Source of the DNA: Planctomycetaceae bacterium
GTDB taxonomy: Bacteria > Planctomycetota > Planctomycetia > Pirellulales > PNKZ01
Direction: 5' to 3'
Assembly: GCA_016793115.1 (NCBI GenBank)
Contig: JAEUIN010000301.1
Span: 1 to 64,000, forward strand
DNA length: 64,000 nucleotides
Shown here in pieces: positions 50,962 to 59,581 of the stretch (its first letter is position 1; each line of letters opens with the position of its first letter). The position numbers and the translations under genes were made by a program. The notes under the pieces are model-generated. The model worked only from the letters and a program-made list of their open reading frames with translations. It ran no database searches and had not been told where the DNA came from.

Positions 50962-52239
50962 TCAGTCGGCCGCAACCGTCTCGGCCGTCGGGCGCAGCAA
51001 ACACACGGCCGTCGCTTGTCCCATCGGCGTTTGGCTCAACACCAGCGCGGCAGGTTTGTCGCAAGTCGTCGCCTGAGCGACGACGCTGACCGGACACGCC
51101 GGATCGGGATGCTCGTAGTTCAAGGTCGGCGGGATTTGCGAGGCGCGCAATCCGAGCACGGCGGCGACCATGTCGACCGCGGCGCCGCCGGAGCCGACGT
51201 TGCCGAAGAAGCTCTTAGGGACCGTGACCGGCACGTCGCCCAGCGCCGCATGGATCGCATGCGCTTCGACGACGTCGTCCACCTTGGTTCCACGACCGAA
51301 CGCGCAAACAAAGCCGATATCGCCCGCGGTCAGCCCGGCCTGTTTGAGCGCCGCGGCGATCGACGCGACGATCGCTTGCTCACCGACGCCCCCTTCGTCG
51401 CGCCGACCGAACGCATTGCCGATCCCGGCGCAGCCTGCCAAGATCGCGGCGCCCCTCCGGCGCGCCTCGCGCCGCGACTCCAGCACCAACGCCGCGGCGC
51501 CTTCGCCGAACACTTCGCCGTCGCGCTCGGCGTCGAACGGCCGCGCGGCGCGCTGCGGCTCATCGTTGCGGTGAGAAGCTTCGCCGGCACAGTTGCGCAC
51601 CATCGAAGTCGGCTTCACGCGCGTTCCGGTCCCCCCGGTGAGCATCACGTCGGCCTGCCCGCGCTCGATGACGCGCACGGCCTCGGCCGCCGCCGCGGCG
51701 CCGGAAACCTCGCCCAGCGTGATCGTATTGTTCGGACCGCGCGCGTCGAACGCGATGCCGATATGGCACGCCGGCATGTTCGGCAAGTGCTTGAGCATCC
51801 ACAGAGGGTAAATATCGGTCTGCGACTTATCCCCCCATTTCGAAAAGTCGAAGCCCTCGTCGGTGAGGCAATTGCGATAGGCGATCGCCGTCTCTTCCGG
51901 GTCGGGTTGAATCAAGTCGCTGCCGAAGACGACGCCGAAGCGTTCGGAATCGATTGTGCCGGGCTGGATGCCCGCCTGAATCAGCGCCTGATCGGCGGCC
52001 GAGAACGCGAGTTGAATATCGCGCGACATCACCTTGAGGCTCTTCCGCGGCCGCACGTACTTCTTCGCGTCGAAATCGATCACTTCGCCGCCGAAACGCA
52101 CCGGCAAAAGCGAGGCGTCGAACAGCGTCAGCGGACGAACGCCGCTCTTGCCGTCGACGAGCGACGCCCAAAACGCGTCGACCCCGATGCCGATCGGGCT
52201 CACCACGCCTAAACCTGTTACCACCACCTGCTCGCGCAT
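50962..52239 (-). CDS. Ketosynthase-fold (FabF-like) protein lacking the catalytic triad
   Basis: 425 residues with a full-length beta-ketoacyl-ACP synthase fold: VVVTGLGVVSPIGIGVDAFW at the start, FGVVFGSDL, ADVMLTGGTGTRV, RPFDAERDGEVFGEGAAALV and IPPTLNYEHPDPACP. Aligned by these blocks with FabF, the active-site Cys is Glu177 (GPNNTITLGEVSG), the first His is Phe314 (VCAFGRGTKVDD), the second is Asn347 (KSFFGNVGSGG), and the C-terminal FGFGGTN gate reads TPMGQAT. Cys replacement recalls chain-length factors of type II polyketide synthases, which pair with an active ketosynthase; none is in this window. Condensation activity is unlikely. An SDR gene lies 66 nt upstream. Confidence 0.88.
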   Translation of the reverse strand: MREQVVVTGLGVVSPIGIGVDAFWASLVDGKSGVRPLTLFDASLLPVRFGGEVIDFDAKKYVRPRKSLKVMSRDIQLAFSAADQALIQAGIQPGTIDSERFGVVFGSDLIQPDPEETAIAYRNCLTDEGFDFSKWGDKSQTDIYPLWMLKHLPNMPACHIGIAFDARGPNNTITLGEVSGAAAAAEAVRVIERGQADVMLTGGTGTRVKPTSMVRNCAGEASHRNDEPQRAARPFDAERDGEVFGEGAAALVLESRREARRRGAAILAGCAGIGNAFGRRDEGGVGEQAIVASIAAALKQAGLTAGDIGFVCAFGRGTKVDDVVEAHAIHAALGDVPVTVPKSFFGNVGSGGAAVDMVAAVLGLRASQIPPTLNYEHPDPACPVSVVAQATTCDKPAALVLSQTPMGQATAVCLLRPTAETVAAD

Positions 52240-52305
52240 GCCGCCTGCCGTCGCCGAGATTCACGGGAGTTAATCGAGGAAGTTCACATTCTACTTCCCT
52301 TCGAC

Positions 52306-53070
52306 CTACTTGGCAGCCATCCGAACGGCCCCGTCGAGCCGAATCACTTCGCCGTTAAGCATCGGATTAGCGAAGATTTGGCGAACGAGCGCCGCAAACT
52401 CCTCCGGCTTACCGAATCGCGGCGGAAAGGGTATTTGTGCCGCCAACGATTCGCGAACCTCCGCCGGCATGGCCGCCAATAACGGCGTTTCGAAGATGCC
52501 GGGGGCGATTGAGACGACGCGAATGCCGAACTTGGCGAGTTCTCGTGCCGCCGGCAGAGTCATCGCCGCGACGGCGCCTTTCGACGCCGCGTAGGCGGCT
52601 TGGCCGATCTGCCCGTCGAACGCCGCGACCGAAGCCGTGCAGACAATCACGCCGCGCTCGCCGTCGGCCGTCGGCGCGTTCGTCGATATCGCCGCCGCCG
52701 CCAGGCGCAAGGCGTTGAATGTGCCGACGACATTGACCCGCAAAACTTTTTCGAAAAGTGCCAAGTCGTGCGGACCCTCGCGGCCGACGATCCTCGCGGC
52801 CGGAGCAATTCCCGCGCAGCAGACGACGCCGGCGAGCGGAGCCGCGGCAGTCGCGGCACCGATCGCCGCTCGCAGCGCAGATTCATCGGTCACGTCGCCG
52901 GCCAGGAACTTCGCCGCCGCGCCCAACTCACCGGCCAAAGATTGCCCCGCCGCTTCATCGCGATCGAAAACAATGGCTCGGCCGCCGTCGGCGACGACCA
53001 TCCGAGCGCAGGCCGCCCCGAGGCCGGATGCGCCGCCGGTAATCAATACGGAGCGGTTCGCGATGTCCAT
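52306..53070 (-). CDS. Short-chain dehydrogenase/reductase, 3-hydroxyacyl-CoA dehydrogenase type II-like
   Basis: 254 residues of a classical SDR. The cofactor loop is GGASGLG (12-18), DVTD follows near 59, and the catalytic set is Ser147 (CTASVAA), Tyr160 and Lys164 (AAYAASK). FDRDEAAG after the second strand, with Asp, points to NAD preference. The overall pattern (GFxxVVSIAPGIFETPLL, FPPRFGKPEEFAALVRQI) resembles HSD10-type 3-hydroxyacyl-CoA dehydrogenases. It lies upstream of the ketosynthase-like gene and downstream of the membrane-fusion protein gene (24-nt gap), all on one strand, suggesting lipid or ketide metabolism tied to export. Confidence 0.9.
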   Translation of the reverse strand: MDIANRSVLITGGASGLGAACARMVVADGGRAIVFDRDEAAGQSLAGELGAAAKFLAGDVTDESALRAAIGAATAAAPLAGVVCCAGIAPAARIVGREGPHDLALFEKVLRVNVVGTFNALRLAAAAISTNAPTADGERGVIVCTASVAAFDGQIGQAAYAASKGAVAAMTLPAARELAKFGIRVVSIAPGIFETPLLAAMPAEVRESLAAQIPFPPRFGKPEEFAALVRQIFANPMLNGEVIRLDGAVRMAAK

Positions 53071-53094
53071 GCGATGTCTCCCGAAGCGATACGA

Positions 53095-54453
53095 CTAGTT
53101 CTGCGCCGGCTGCTCCGTCGGGCGAACGCGGGCGCCGTCGACCAGCGTCGACTCCGGCGCGAGAACGACGATCTCGCCTTCGCTCAGACCGGCGGCGATC
53201 TCGACGCGCTCATCGTTCATCAATCCGACGTTTACGCCGACGAGCTTCGCCTTGCCGTCGCGAACCGCGTACACCTGCCAACTCCCATCCGGGCCGCGGA
53301 ATAGAGCGGACCGCGGCACCACCGGAGCGTCGGACTTCTCCGCGGTGAAGATGCGCACCCGCACGCGATAGCCGACTCCGAACTCCTGCGCCGCGCGGAG
53401 CCGGGCGAGCTCTCCGGAGGCGAACGCGACGACGACTTTCACGCGCTGTTGTTCGACTCCGAGCGAACTGACCTTCGTGAAGCCGGCCGGGTAGATTCGC
53501 GCCACTGTGCCGCGCGCACCCTGCGGCCCGACGGCCGGACCGTAAATTTCGACGGCTTGGCCCTCGCGTACCCGAACGACGTCTTGGCTGAGGATATCGG
53601 CTTCGACTTCCAGTTCGTTGAGATTACCGATTTTAAGCAGCACCGTTCCGGCCGTGAGCGCCCGCTCGTTCGTTTCCAAGCGCTCCAGCACCACGCCGTC
53701 GATCGGACTCAGCATTTGCCCAAGGTCGCGGTCGCGTTGCTCCTGCCGCAGCCGGACGTCGGCCTGCGCTTTCTCGTTCTCAAGAACGGCGACGCTCAGG
53801 TCTTTACGATCCATGTACTGTCGCACGATCGTCGGCAAAAGCGCCGTGGCCGTCATCATGCTTTGCAGCGCCTTGAGCACCAACTGGTCTTGTCGATAAT
53901 CGACGTCGGCTTCGACTTGCTGCACCTCGGCCGAATTGAGCTGATCTTCGCTCGCGCTGCCGGTCTCGCGCAGCGTGCGAATGCGGCTGAGATTTTTGTT
54001 GGCGTAGTCGAGCTTCGCCAATCCGGCTTCGACGCGAGCCTCGGCCGCTTGCACCGTCGCCTCCATGCTGGCCACGTATTCGATCGCTTGCTTCAGTCCG
54101 GTCGACTCGACCGACTTGTCGCCGCTTTCCTTGATCGAGGCGTCCAGCCGTGCGATGTTCGCCTGCGCCTCCTGCACGCTGAGTTGCAAATCGAGCGGCA
54201 CGACTTGAGCGAGCAGCTGGCCTTTGGCGACCTCGGCTCCTTCACTCAGGCTCACGGCTTCCACGCGGCCGTTGAACGGCATCGTGATCAAATGAGTGAG
54301 CGGAAGCCGAGTCTGCGCCTGTTCGTCGACGAATTCGCGAATCGCCTCGCGTTTTACCGGCGTTCCCTGCACGACGACGCCCGACGACGCCCCGGCGTAG
54401 AGCATGCCGCCGGCAATGAGGACGACGACGACGGCCCAAGCGATCCATTTCAT
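53095..54453 (-). CDS. HlyD-type membrane-fusion (periplasmic adaptor) protein
   Basis: 452 residues. One N-terminal membrane helix (AWAVVVVLIAGGMLYAG) anchors it. A biotinyl-lipoyl half-motif (FNGRVEAVSLSEGAEVAKGQ) is followed by a long coiled-coil hairpin (EAQANIARLDASIKESG to EQRDRDLGQML), the second lipoyl half (LSPIDGVVLERLETNERALT) and beta-barrel and membrane-proximal domains ending in GLSEGEIVVLAPESTLVDGA. This adaptor links an inner-membrane ABC pump to an outer-membrane channel. The ABC permease and ATPase genes upstream on the same strand are likely partners, although a small gene on the other strand lies between. Confidence 0.9.
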   Translation of the reverse strand: MKWIAWAVVVVLIAGGMLYAGASSGVVVQGTPVKREAIREFVDEQAQTRLPLTHLITMPFNGRVEAVSLSEGAEVAKGQLLAQVVPLDLQLSVQEAQANIARLDASIKESGDKSVESTGLKQAIEYVASMEATVQAAEARVEAGLAKLDYANKNLSRIRTLRETGSASEDQLNSAEVQQVEADVDYRQDQLVLKALQSMMTATALLPTIVRQYMDRKDLSVAVLENEKAQADVRLRQEQRDRDLGQMLSPIDGVVLERLETNERALTAGTVLLKIGNLNELEVEADILSQDVVRVREGQAVEIYGPAVGPQGARGTVARIYPAGFTKVSSLGVEQQRVKVVVAFASGELARLRAAQEFGVGYRVRVRIFTAEKSDAPVVPRSALFRGPDGSWQVYAVRDGKAKLVGVNVGLMNDERVEIAAGLSEGEIVVLAPESTLVDGARVRPTEQPAQN

Positions 54454-54771
54454 AGTACGGTTCTCGGTGCCAATTTTAACGCCGACTTTCGCGGGCGATC
54501 GAGGCCGCGCGGTCCGCGCAACTTCGGACGATTCTCGCGCGGATTGCGCAACAAGTTGTCGACGTACGTCTCACACGTTTTAGCTACGACGCCGAACGAC
54601 TTACCTTGTGCCTCCGACGTAGTCCCGCGGCCGACGGCAAACCATCGCATTGTAACACAGTTCGGGCTGCATTTTCGGCCGGACCGGCCGCGGCGGCGCG
54701 TTAGTTGCATCTTCCCGGCGATGATCGAGGAGTCGCCGCCTGACACATCGCAATCACCTGGAACCATTGCC

Positions 54772-55197
54772 ATGAAACGCATCCTTATCGCCGTCGCGGT
54801 CGCCCTCGGGCTCGCCGCCCAGTCCGACGCCGCCGAGTTGAAGAAACTGGTCGTGAAATGCATCGAGAAGGCGGAAGCCACGCCCGACGACGTTTATCTC
54901 GAATTCGTCCGCGACGGTGAACTAGTGTCGCTGCCGGACGACGGACAAGCCGGCACGGCGAAGGACAACTCGTTTAGCATGAAAAACGGCGCGACGCTCA
55001 CGCTGGATTCCGCGACGCTTTCCAAACTCGCATTCACGAAGTCGCTCACGATTCGCATCAAAGATAAAGACGTCACCACGGAAGAAGTGCTAGGCGAGAT
55101 GAATCTTGCTCCCGGCGACGTCAGCAACACTTATGTGACAAAAGGAAAAGACGTCGGCGAATTCGAATACCACGTCGATTACGCGACGACGAAGTAG
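54772..55197 (+). CDS. Small exported protein of unknown function
   Basis: 141 residues from ATG 54772 with a signal peptide (ILIAVAVALGLAAQSDAA). The frame is open far upstream, but that part is antisense to the membrane-fusion protein gene and not credible. The mature part is a small beta-rich domain (LVVKCIEKAEATPDDVYLEF, SFSMKNGATLTLDSATL, LTIRIKDKDVTTEEVLGEM) ending GEFEYHVDYATTK. It resembles C2-like or pilus-associated beta-sandwiches only in general pattern. It sits in opposite orientation between the adaptor and ABC permease genes, so it is an insertion in an otherwise one-strand cluster. Function unknown. Confidence 0.72.
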   Translation: MKRILIAVAVALGLAAQSDAAELKKLVVKCIEKAEATPDDVYLEFVRDGELVSLPDDGQAGTAKDNSFSMKNGATLTLDSATLSKLAFTKSLTIRIKDKDVTTEEVLGEMNLAPGDVSNTYVTKGKDVGEFEYHVDYATTK

Positions 55198-55219
55198 CGG
55201 GCGCCGCACTTATTCGTTG

Positions 55220-57598
55220 CTACTCGCGCGTCTTCAAGGCCTCGAGCCAGTCCATGCGGAAGATGTTCCACTGCACGACCGCATGGGCGGCGAGGCCGAA
55301 CGCCGTCCCGAGGCCGAGCACGATGAGCCACACTTCCGTCGGGTCGATAAGCGGAATGCGAAACATCTCCGTGTCGTAGGCGGAAACGATGCCGTAGTTG
55401 AGCAAATAGCCCAGCGGCAACCCAAGCAGCGTGCCGACGCCGTTCACCAGCGCCGTCTCGCGCAAAAACAGAAAGCCCACCTGCCATGGGCCGTACCCGA
55501 GCACGCGGAGCGTCGCCACCTCGCGCTGTCGTTCTTGCAAGCTCACGAGCGACGAATTCAGTACGCTTCCAAAGAAGATCACGCCGGCGAACATCACGAG
55601 CAAGCCGATGAACACGTGCTGATTCTGCACGAGCGTCTCGTTGACGCTGCGAATAATGTCGGCCCGGGCGCTCACGCCTTGCACGGCCGGAAGTTGCTTG
55701 ATCTCGCGATACAACTCGCGGCGGAAGGCGGGTTCGGGACGAACTTTCAACTGCACGCCGGTGATCGCTAATTCCTCGTTCATCAGCCGACTGAGGTAGT
55801 GGATATCGGCGTATACGGCGACGCCGATGTAGCTGTCGGCTATGTCGGCGACCGGCACTTGCCTGGACTCGCGCAAGCCTTTGGTCGGCCGCATCGTCAC
55901 GAGATCGCCCCGTTTGAGATGCAGCAACTCGGCCATCTTCTTCGTCATCAACAAGCCGTGGGCGGGAATTCGGAGCGGCCGGCCCGCCGTGTCGCGGGGA
56001 ATCATGAGCCGGGCGTCGGGCAAGACGCCCGTGATGCCGCCTTTGCGTGAATGCGAGCCGTTGGTGAATGTGCAACTGACGTCGAACTGCGGTTCGGCCC
56101 GGTCGACTCCGGGCAGCCGCGCCGCTTCGTCCCACGCGGCGATTCCCTTTTCGTCTTTGAACGTCAGATCGATATCGCTGCGCTGAATGAGTTCGAACTG
56201 AAAATCGACCATGTAATTCGTTTCGAAGGCCAGCAACAGCGCATCGACCGAGAGCGTCGCTCCCATCGCCGCGGCGAACAATCCCGCCGCGGTCCGCAAG
56301 CGGCTGCGAAACACGTTGCGCAACGCCATGCGAGCCGGGAACGTGAACCGGCTCCACAGCGCCGGCCATCGTTCGAGCAAGATTGCGCCGCCGCTCGCGG
56401 GCGGTTTCGGCCGCATCGCCACGGCCGGCTCGAGCTTGAGCACGGCGCGGGCTCCGTGGAACGAACCGAGCATGCCGCACACCAAGCCGATTACGAAGCC
56501 CTGCACGACGATGTCGGGATAGAAGCGATTCTCCAGGCTTGGAAACTGAAAAAACGTGTCGTACATCGCCGTCATGCCCCCGGCGAGCCAATAGCCGAGC
56601 AAACAACCGCCGAGGCCCGACAGCGCGCCGACGGTCAGTCCGAACTTGAGAAAATGAAGAAACACCGCGGCATTTGAATAGCCGAGCGCCTTGAGCGTAC
56701 CGACGACGACGCGCTGTTGCTCGGCCAACCGCGACATGAGCACGTTGAGCACCAGTGCCGCCACGGCCAGGAAAATCGCCGGGTTGATCACGCCGAAGGC
56801 TCGCAGCCCGACGATTTCATTGGAAAGAAATCGATTCGACGGTTGCTCCTTGAGCGGCACGGTGTTGAGCACGCCGTAAGAGTCGAGCAGCATTTCGGCG
56901 CGGCGAAGCGTTTCCTCCGGTCGATCACGGAGTTGCGGCGTCAGACGACCTAGCACCTGATTGCACGCCCCTTGGAAGTCGAACACCTCCTCGGCGAACG
57001 TTTGCTTGATATAGAACACGCCGAGCCGCTTGGAATCGGGCACCAGCGAGCCGGGCCCGACGAGATAGGTAAACTCGCTGGAAATGGCGGTGCCGACGAC
57101 AAACAGCTCTTGCCGCCGATTGTTCAGCAGCAGATGGATCCATTGGCCGGGATAGACGTTATTAGCCCGCGCGAAGGCGTCGTTGAGAACCACCTCGTTG
57201 TCGCGGCGATCGGTGAAGTAGCCGCCTTGCTGCAGCACGATGTCGTCGAGCACCGTCGTTCGGCGATCGGGCATGGAGATGACGATGCCGTTGATCGGCT
57301 CGACGACCTGCTCAAGATCGACCGTGGCGAAGAACTGAATCCGGGGCCGAATCTCGACGACTCCCGGCAACTGGGCCACCGCCGCGACGTCGGCCAGCGG
57401 AGCCTTTTTCAAGTCGACCGCGAAATCCGCCATCCGGCACTGCGCATAGTAGAGCCGCTGCGCGATCGTCAGATTGCGGTACGCCGAGCCGAGCGCCACG
57501 TACGCCGAAACGCCGATCGCCATGATGCTGCCGACCGCGAGCAACAAGAACGTGCTGCTGCGCAGTTCACGCAGCAACTTGCGGTCGAGCGACTTCAC
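55220..57598 (-). CDS. ABC transporter permease, FtsX/MacB-like (two FtsX domains)
   Basis: 792 residues of the type VII (FtsX/MacB/LolC) permease class in its duplicated form. An N-terminal helix (STFLLLAVGSIMAIGVSAYVAL) is followed by a large periplasmic domain, three helices of the first FtsX domain (FGVINPAIFLAVAALVLNVL), a fourth helix (MALRNVFRSRLRTAAGLFAAAMG), a second periplasmic domain and the final three-helix FtsX domain (FIGLLVMFAGVIFFGSVLNSS, LRVLGYGPWQVGFLFLRE). Such permeases move lipoproteins, peptides or lipids, or transmit mechanical force. Its start overlaps the stop of the ATPase gene by 4 nt. Confidence 0.9.
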   Translation of the reverse strand: MKSLDRKLLRELRSSTFLLLAVGSIMAIGVSAYVALGSAYRNLTIAQRLYYAQCRMADFAVDLKKAPLADVAAVAQLPGVVEIRPRIQFFATVDLEQVVEPINGIVISMPDRRTTVLDDIVLQQGGYFTDRRDNEVVLNDAFARANNVYPGQWIHLLLNNRRQELFVVGTAISSEFTYLVGPGSLVPDSKRLGVFYIKQTFAEEVFDFQGACNQVLGRLTPQLRDRPEETLRRAEMLLDSYGVLNTVPLKEQPSNRFLSNEIVGLRAFGVINPAIFLAVAALVLNVLMSRLAEQQRVVVGTLKALGYSNAAVFLHFLKFGLTVGALSGLGGCLLGYWLAGGMTAMYDTFFQFPSLENRFYPDIVVQGFVIGLVCGMLGSFHGARAVLKLEPAVAMRPKPPASGGAILLERWPALWSRFTFPARMALRNVFRSRLRTAAGLFAAAMGATLSVDALLLAFETNYMVDFQFELIQRSDIDLTFKDEKGIAAWDEAARLPGVDRAEPQFDVSCTFTNGSHSRKGGITGVLPDARLMIPRDTAGRPLRIPAHGLLMTKKMAELLHLKRGDLVTMRPTKGLRESRQVPVADIADSYIGVAVYADIHYLSRLMNEELAITGVQLKVRPEPAFRRELYREIKQLPAVQGVSARADIIRSVNETLVQNQHVFIGLLVMFAGVIFFGSVLNSSLVSLQERQREVATLRVLGYGPWQVGFLFLRETALVNGVGTLLGLPLGYLLNYGIVSAYDTEMFRIPLIDPTEVWLIVLGLGTAFGLAAHAVVQWNIFRMDWLEALKTRE

Positions 57599-58329
57599 CA
57601 GGTGATCTCCTCGGGAGGCGCCGGGGTCGGGTTGTCGTGCGCTTCCACGATTTCCCCGGAGCGCAAACGGATCACATGGTCGGCGACGTCGGCGATCGCC
57701 GCATTGTGGGTGATAATGATCACCGTCTTGCCGAGGTTGCGGCAGGCGTCGACCAAGAGTCGCAGCACGCGTTTACCCGTGGCGAAATCCAACGCGCCGG
57801 TCGGCTCGTCGCACAACAGAATCTCAGGGTTCTTCGCCAATGCGCGGGCGATGGCCACGCGCTGTTGCTCGCCCCCCGACATCTGCGAAGGAAAATGCTC
57901 GGCCCGATCCGAAAGGCCGACTAGTTCCAAAGCCTGATCGACGTCGAGCGGCCGGCGGCTGATCTCGGTCGAGACCATCACGTTTTCGCGGGCCGTGAGG
58001 TTCGGCACGAGATTGTAAAACTGAAAGACGAAGCCGACGACATCGCGCCGATACGCCGTCAATTCGCGGGCATTGAACTTCGTCATCTCACGGTCGCGAT
58101 ACCAAAGGCGGCCGTGCGAGGCGGAATCGAGGCCGCCGATGATGTTCAGCAGCGTGCTCTTCCCCGAACCGCTGGGACCGAGAATGGCGAGCACTTGGCG
58201 ATCGTGTATGCGGAGCGTCACGTCGCGCAGCACTTCGACGGCGACTTCGCCCATGTGATACGTCTTGCCGACCTCTTCCAGCCGTAAGATCGGGGCGGCG
58301 TCGGTTCCATTCACGGTGGTTTCGCTCAC
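57595..58329 (-). CDS. ABC transporter ATP-binding protein, LolD/MacB type
   Basis: 244 residues. Walker A is GPSGSGKSTLLNIIGGLD, Q-loop VGFVFQFYNLVPNLTARENV (the MacB/LolD/FtsE wording), signature MSGGEQQRVAIARAL, Walker B LLCDEPTGALD and H-loop VIIITHN. It powers the duplicated FtsX-type permease whose gene overlaps its stop codon. The ATPase, permease and HlyD adaptor resemble MacAB-like or DevBCA-like export systems. It is divergent from the duplicated-DUF3467 gene. Confidence 0.93.
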   Translation of the reverse strand: MSETTVNGTDAAPILRLEEVGKTYHMGEVAVEVLRDVTLRIHDRQVLAILGPSGSGKSTLLNIIGGLDSASHGRLWYRDREMTKFNARELTAYRRDVVGFVFQFYNLVPNLTARENVMVSTEISRRPLDVDQALELVGLSDRAEHFPSQMSGGEQQRVAIARALAKNPEILLCDEPTGALDFATGKRVLRLLVDACRNLGKTVIIITHNAAIADVADHVIRLRSGEIVEAHDNPTPAPPEEITW

Positions 58330-58447
58330 GGTCGTTCCGACTCGCGCGGCAGTTGGAAGGATAGGAAAACCCGGCCCGCAGGCCTATGATGACACGAGCG
58401 GCGAGGCGTTGCCAGCCGTAACGACAACCGCGGACGGACGCACCGAC

Positions 58448-59134
58448 ATGAGCCAAGAAGGCGACGACTTCGACGAATTCGACGACCACGACGACGATCT
58501 CGACGGCGACGAGGACGACGCCGGCGAATCTCCCGCGGCCGGCGAACACCTGCATCAACAGTTTCAGTTCCAGCCGGTCAGCGCGCGAGTGCCGGAGCGC
58601 GTCGCCAAGGGCGTTTTCAGCACCGGCGCGATCGTGTTGCAAGGGCCGGATGAATTCCTGATCGACTTCATCCTAAAGCTCGCGAACCCGCATCAGGTGT
58701 CGGCGCGGGTCATCTTGCCGATGAGCGTCGTGCCGCGGTTCATCGCCGCGCTGCAAGAAAACTTGCGACTCTACGAGCAGACGTTCGGCGACATGCCGCG
58801 GATGCCGATGCCGCGCGTGCCGCAGGGGGGCGATCCGCCGCCCGATTCCATCGAAGAACTCTACGAACAGTTGAAGCTCGCCGACGATCAACTGGGGGGA
58901 GCCTATGCCAACGCCGTGATGATCGGGCACGCCCCGGCGGAGTTTTGCTTCGATTTCATCGCCAACTTGTATCCCAAGTCGGTCGTCGTCGCGCGCGTCT
59001 ACATGTCGGCGCCGCAGGTGCCGGCCCTACTCGACGTGCTGGTGCGCACTTGGAAGAAGTTCGAGGAGTCGCGCAACGACGAGCCGCCTCCGTCCGATGC
59101 CGGCGGCGAGGAGGGCGGCGACGAAGAATCGTGA
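58448..59134 (+). CDS. Protein with two tandem DUF3467 domains
   Basis: 228 residues from ATG 58448; the open frame upstream runs antisense into the ATPase gene and is rejected. An acidic, Asp-rich N-terminus (residues 6-25) leads into two copies of the same domain. Copy one is at about 48-114 (GAIVLQGPDEFLIDFILKL, ARVILPMSVVPRFIAALQEN) and copy two at about 148-208 (NAVMIGHAPAEFCFDFIANL, ARVYMSAPQVPALLDVLVRT). An acidic tail follows. DUF3467 proteins are usually a single domain of about 100 residues, widespread and of unknown function. Duplication suggests an internal pseudo-dimer. The acidic ends suggest binding to a basic partner; a histone-like gene follows 138 nt downstream. Confidence 0.85.
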   Translation: MSQEGDDFDEFDDHDDDLDGDEDDAGESPAAGEHLHQQFQFQPVSARVPERVAKGVFSTGAIVLQGPDEFLIDFILKLANPHQVSARVILPMSVVPRFIAALQENLRLYEQTFGDMPRMPMPRVPQGGDPPPDSIEELYEQLKLADDQLGGAYANAVMIGHAPAEFCFDFIANLYPKSVVVARVYMSAPQVPALLDVLVRTWKKFEESRNDEPPPSDAGGEEGGDEES

Positions 59135-59272
59135 CGCACGCCGACCGCAGAGGGCGTGAACTTGAGCCGCGCCGGGCGAATTCGCTTGCGAATCTCGATG
59201 CCCATCGCCTAAGCTTCTGCGATAGCATGCGATCAAGGATCGGCAGCAACTATCTAACGGAGAGAATCAGCC

Positions 59273-59500
59273 ATGGCGAAGAAGAAGACCGCGGTGAAAA
59301 GTAAGCCGGCGAAGTCGGCTAAAAAAGAGACCGGACTCATGGAAAAAGTGGCCGACGCCGCGAAGCAAGTGATGGAGAACATGGCGCAGCGTCGTAAGAA
59401 GCGCCGCGCGAAAATCAAGAAAGCCGTGGCAAACGTCGTCGCCGCCGTGAAGAAGCCGGCGAAGAAGAAGGCGGCGCGCAAGAAAGCGGCGAAGAAGTAG
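59273..59500 (+). CDS. Small histone-H1-like basic protein
   Basis: 75 residues, of which 24 are Lys and 5 Arg. KKKTAVKSKPAKSAKK at the N-terminus and KKPAKKKAARKKAAKK at the C-terminus flank a short amphipathic helix (GLMEKVADAAKQVMENMAQ). Ala/Lys/Pro tails of this kind occur in bacterial H1-like proteins such as chlamydial Hc1/Hc2 and are found in planctomycetes, whose nucleoids are condensed. DNA binding is therefore likely but not shown. AGAGAATCAGCC precedes the ATG, with GGAGAG as ribosome-binding site. A strong terminator follows, so the gene forms a single transcription unit or ends one. Confidence 0.82.
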   Translation: MAKKKTAVKSKPAKSAKKETGLMEKVADAAKQVMENMAQRRKKRRAKIKKAVANVVAAVKKPAKKKAARKKAAKK

Positions 59501-59514
59501 CACCATTGGGCCGC

Positions 59515-59581
59515 GCCTCGGCGGCATCAGTCGGGATCGACGTTCAGAGCCTCGACGACTTCGGTCGCCGAGGCTTTTTTT
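59515..59581 (+). terminator. Rho-independent terminator after the histone-like gene
   Basis: GCCTCGGCG (59515-59523) pairs exactly with CGCCGAGGC (59566-59574), followed by seven T residues (59575-59581). The loop is long (about 42 nt) and contains smaller self-complementary parts such as GATCGACGTTC. Confidence 0.8.

Noticed and set aside
51016..52212. 398-codon open frame on the top strand
   Set aside because: Antisense shadow of the ketosynthase-like gene; no protein-like features.
53449..54771. Upstream extension of the small exported protein frame
   Set aside because: It is antisense to the membrane-fusion protein gene. The signal peptide beginning at 54772 fixes the real start.
55179..56606. 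475-codon open frame on the reverse strand
   Set aside because: It is a shifted frame inside the ABC permease gene with Arg-rich composition and no motif. The permease frame shows conserved FtsX features.
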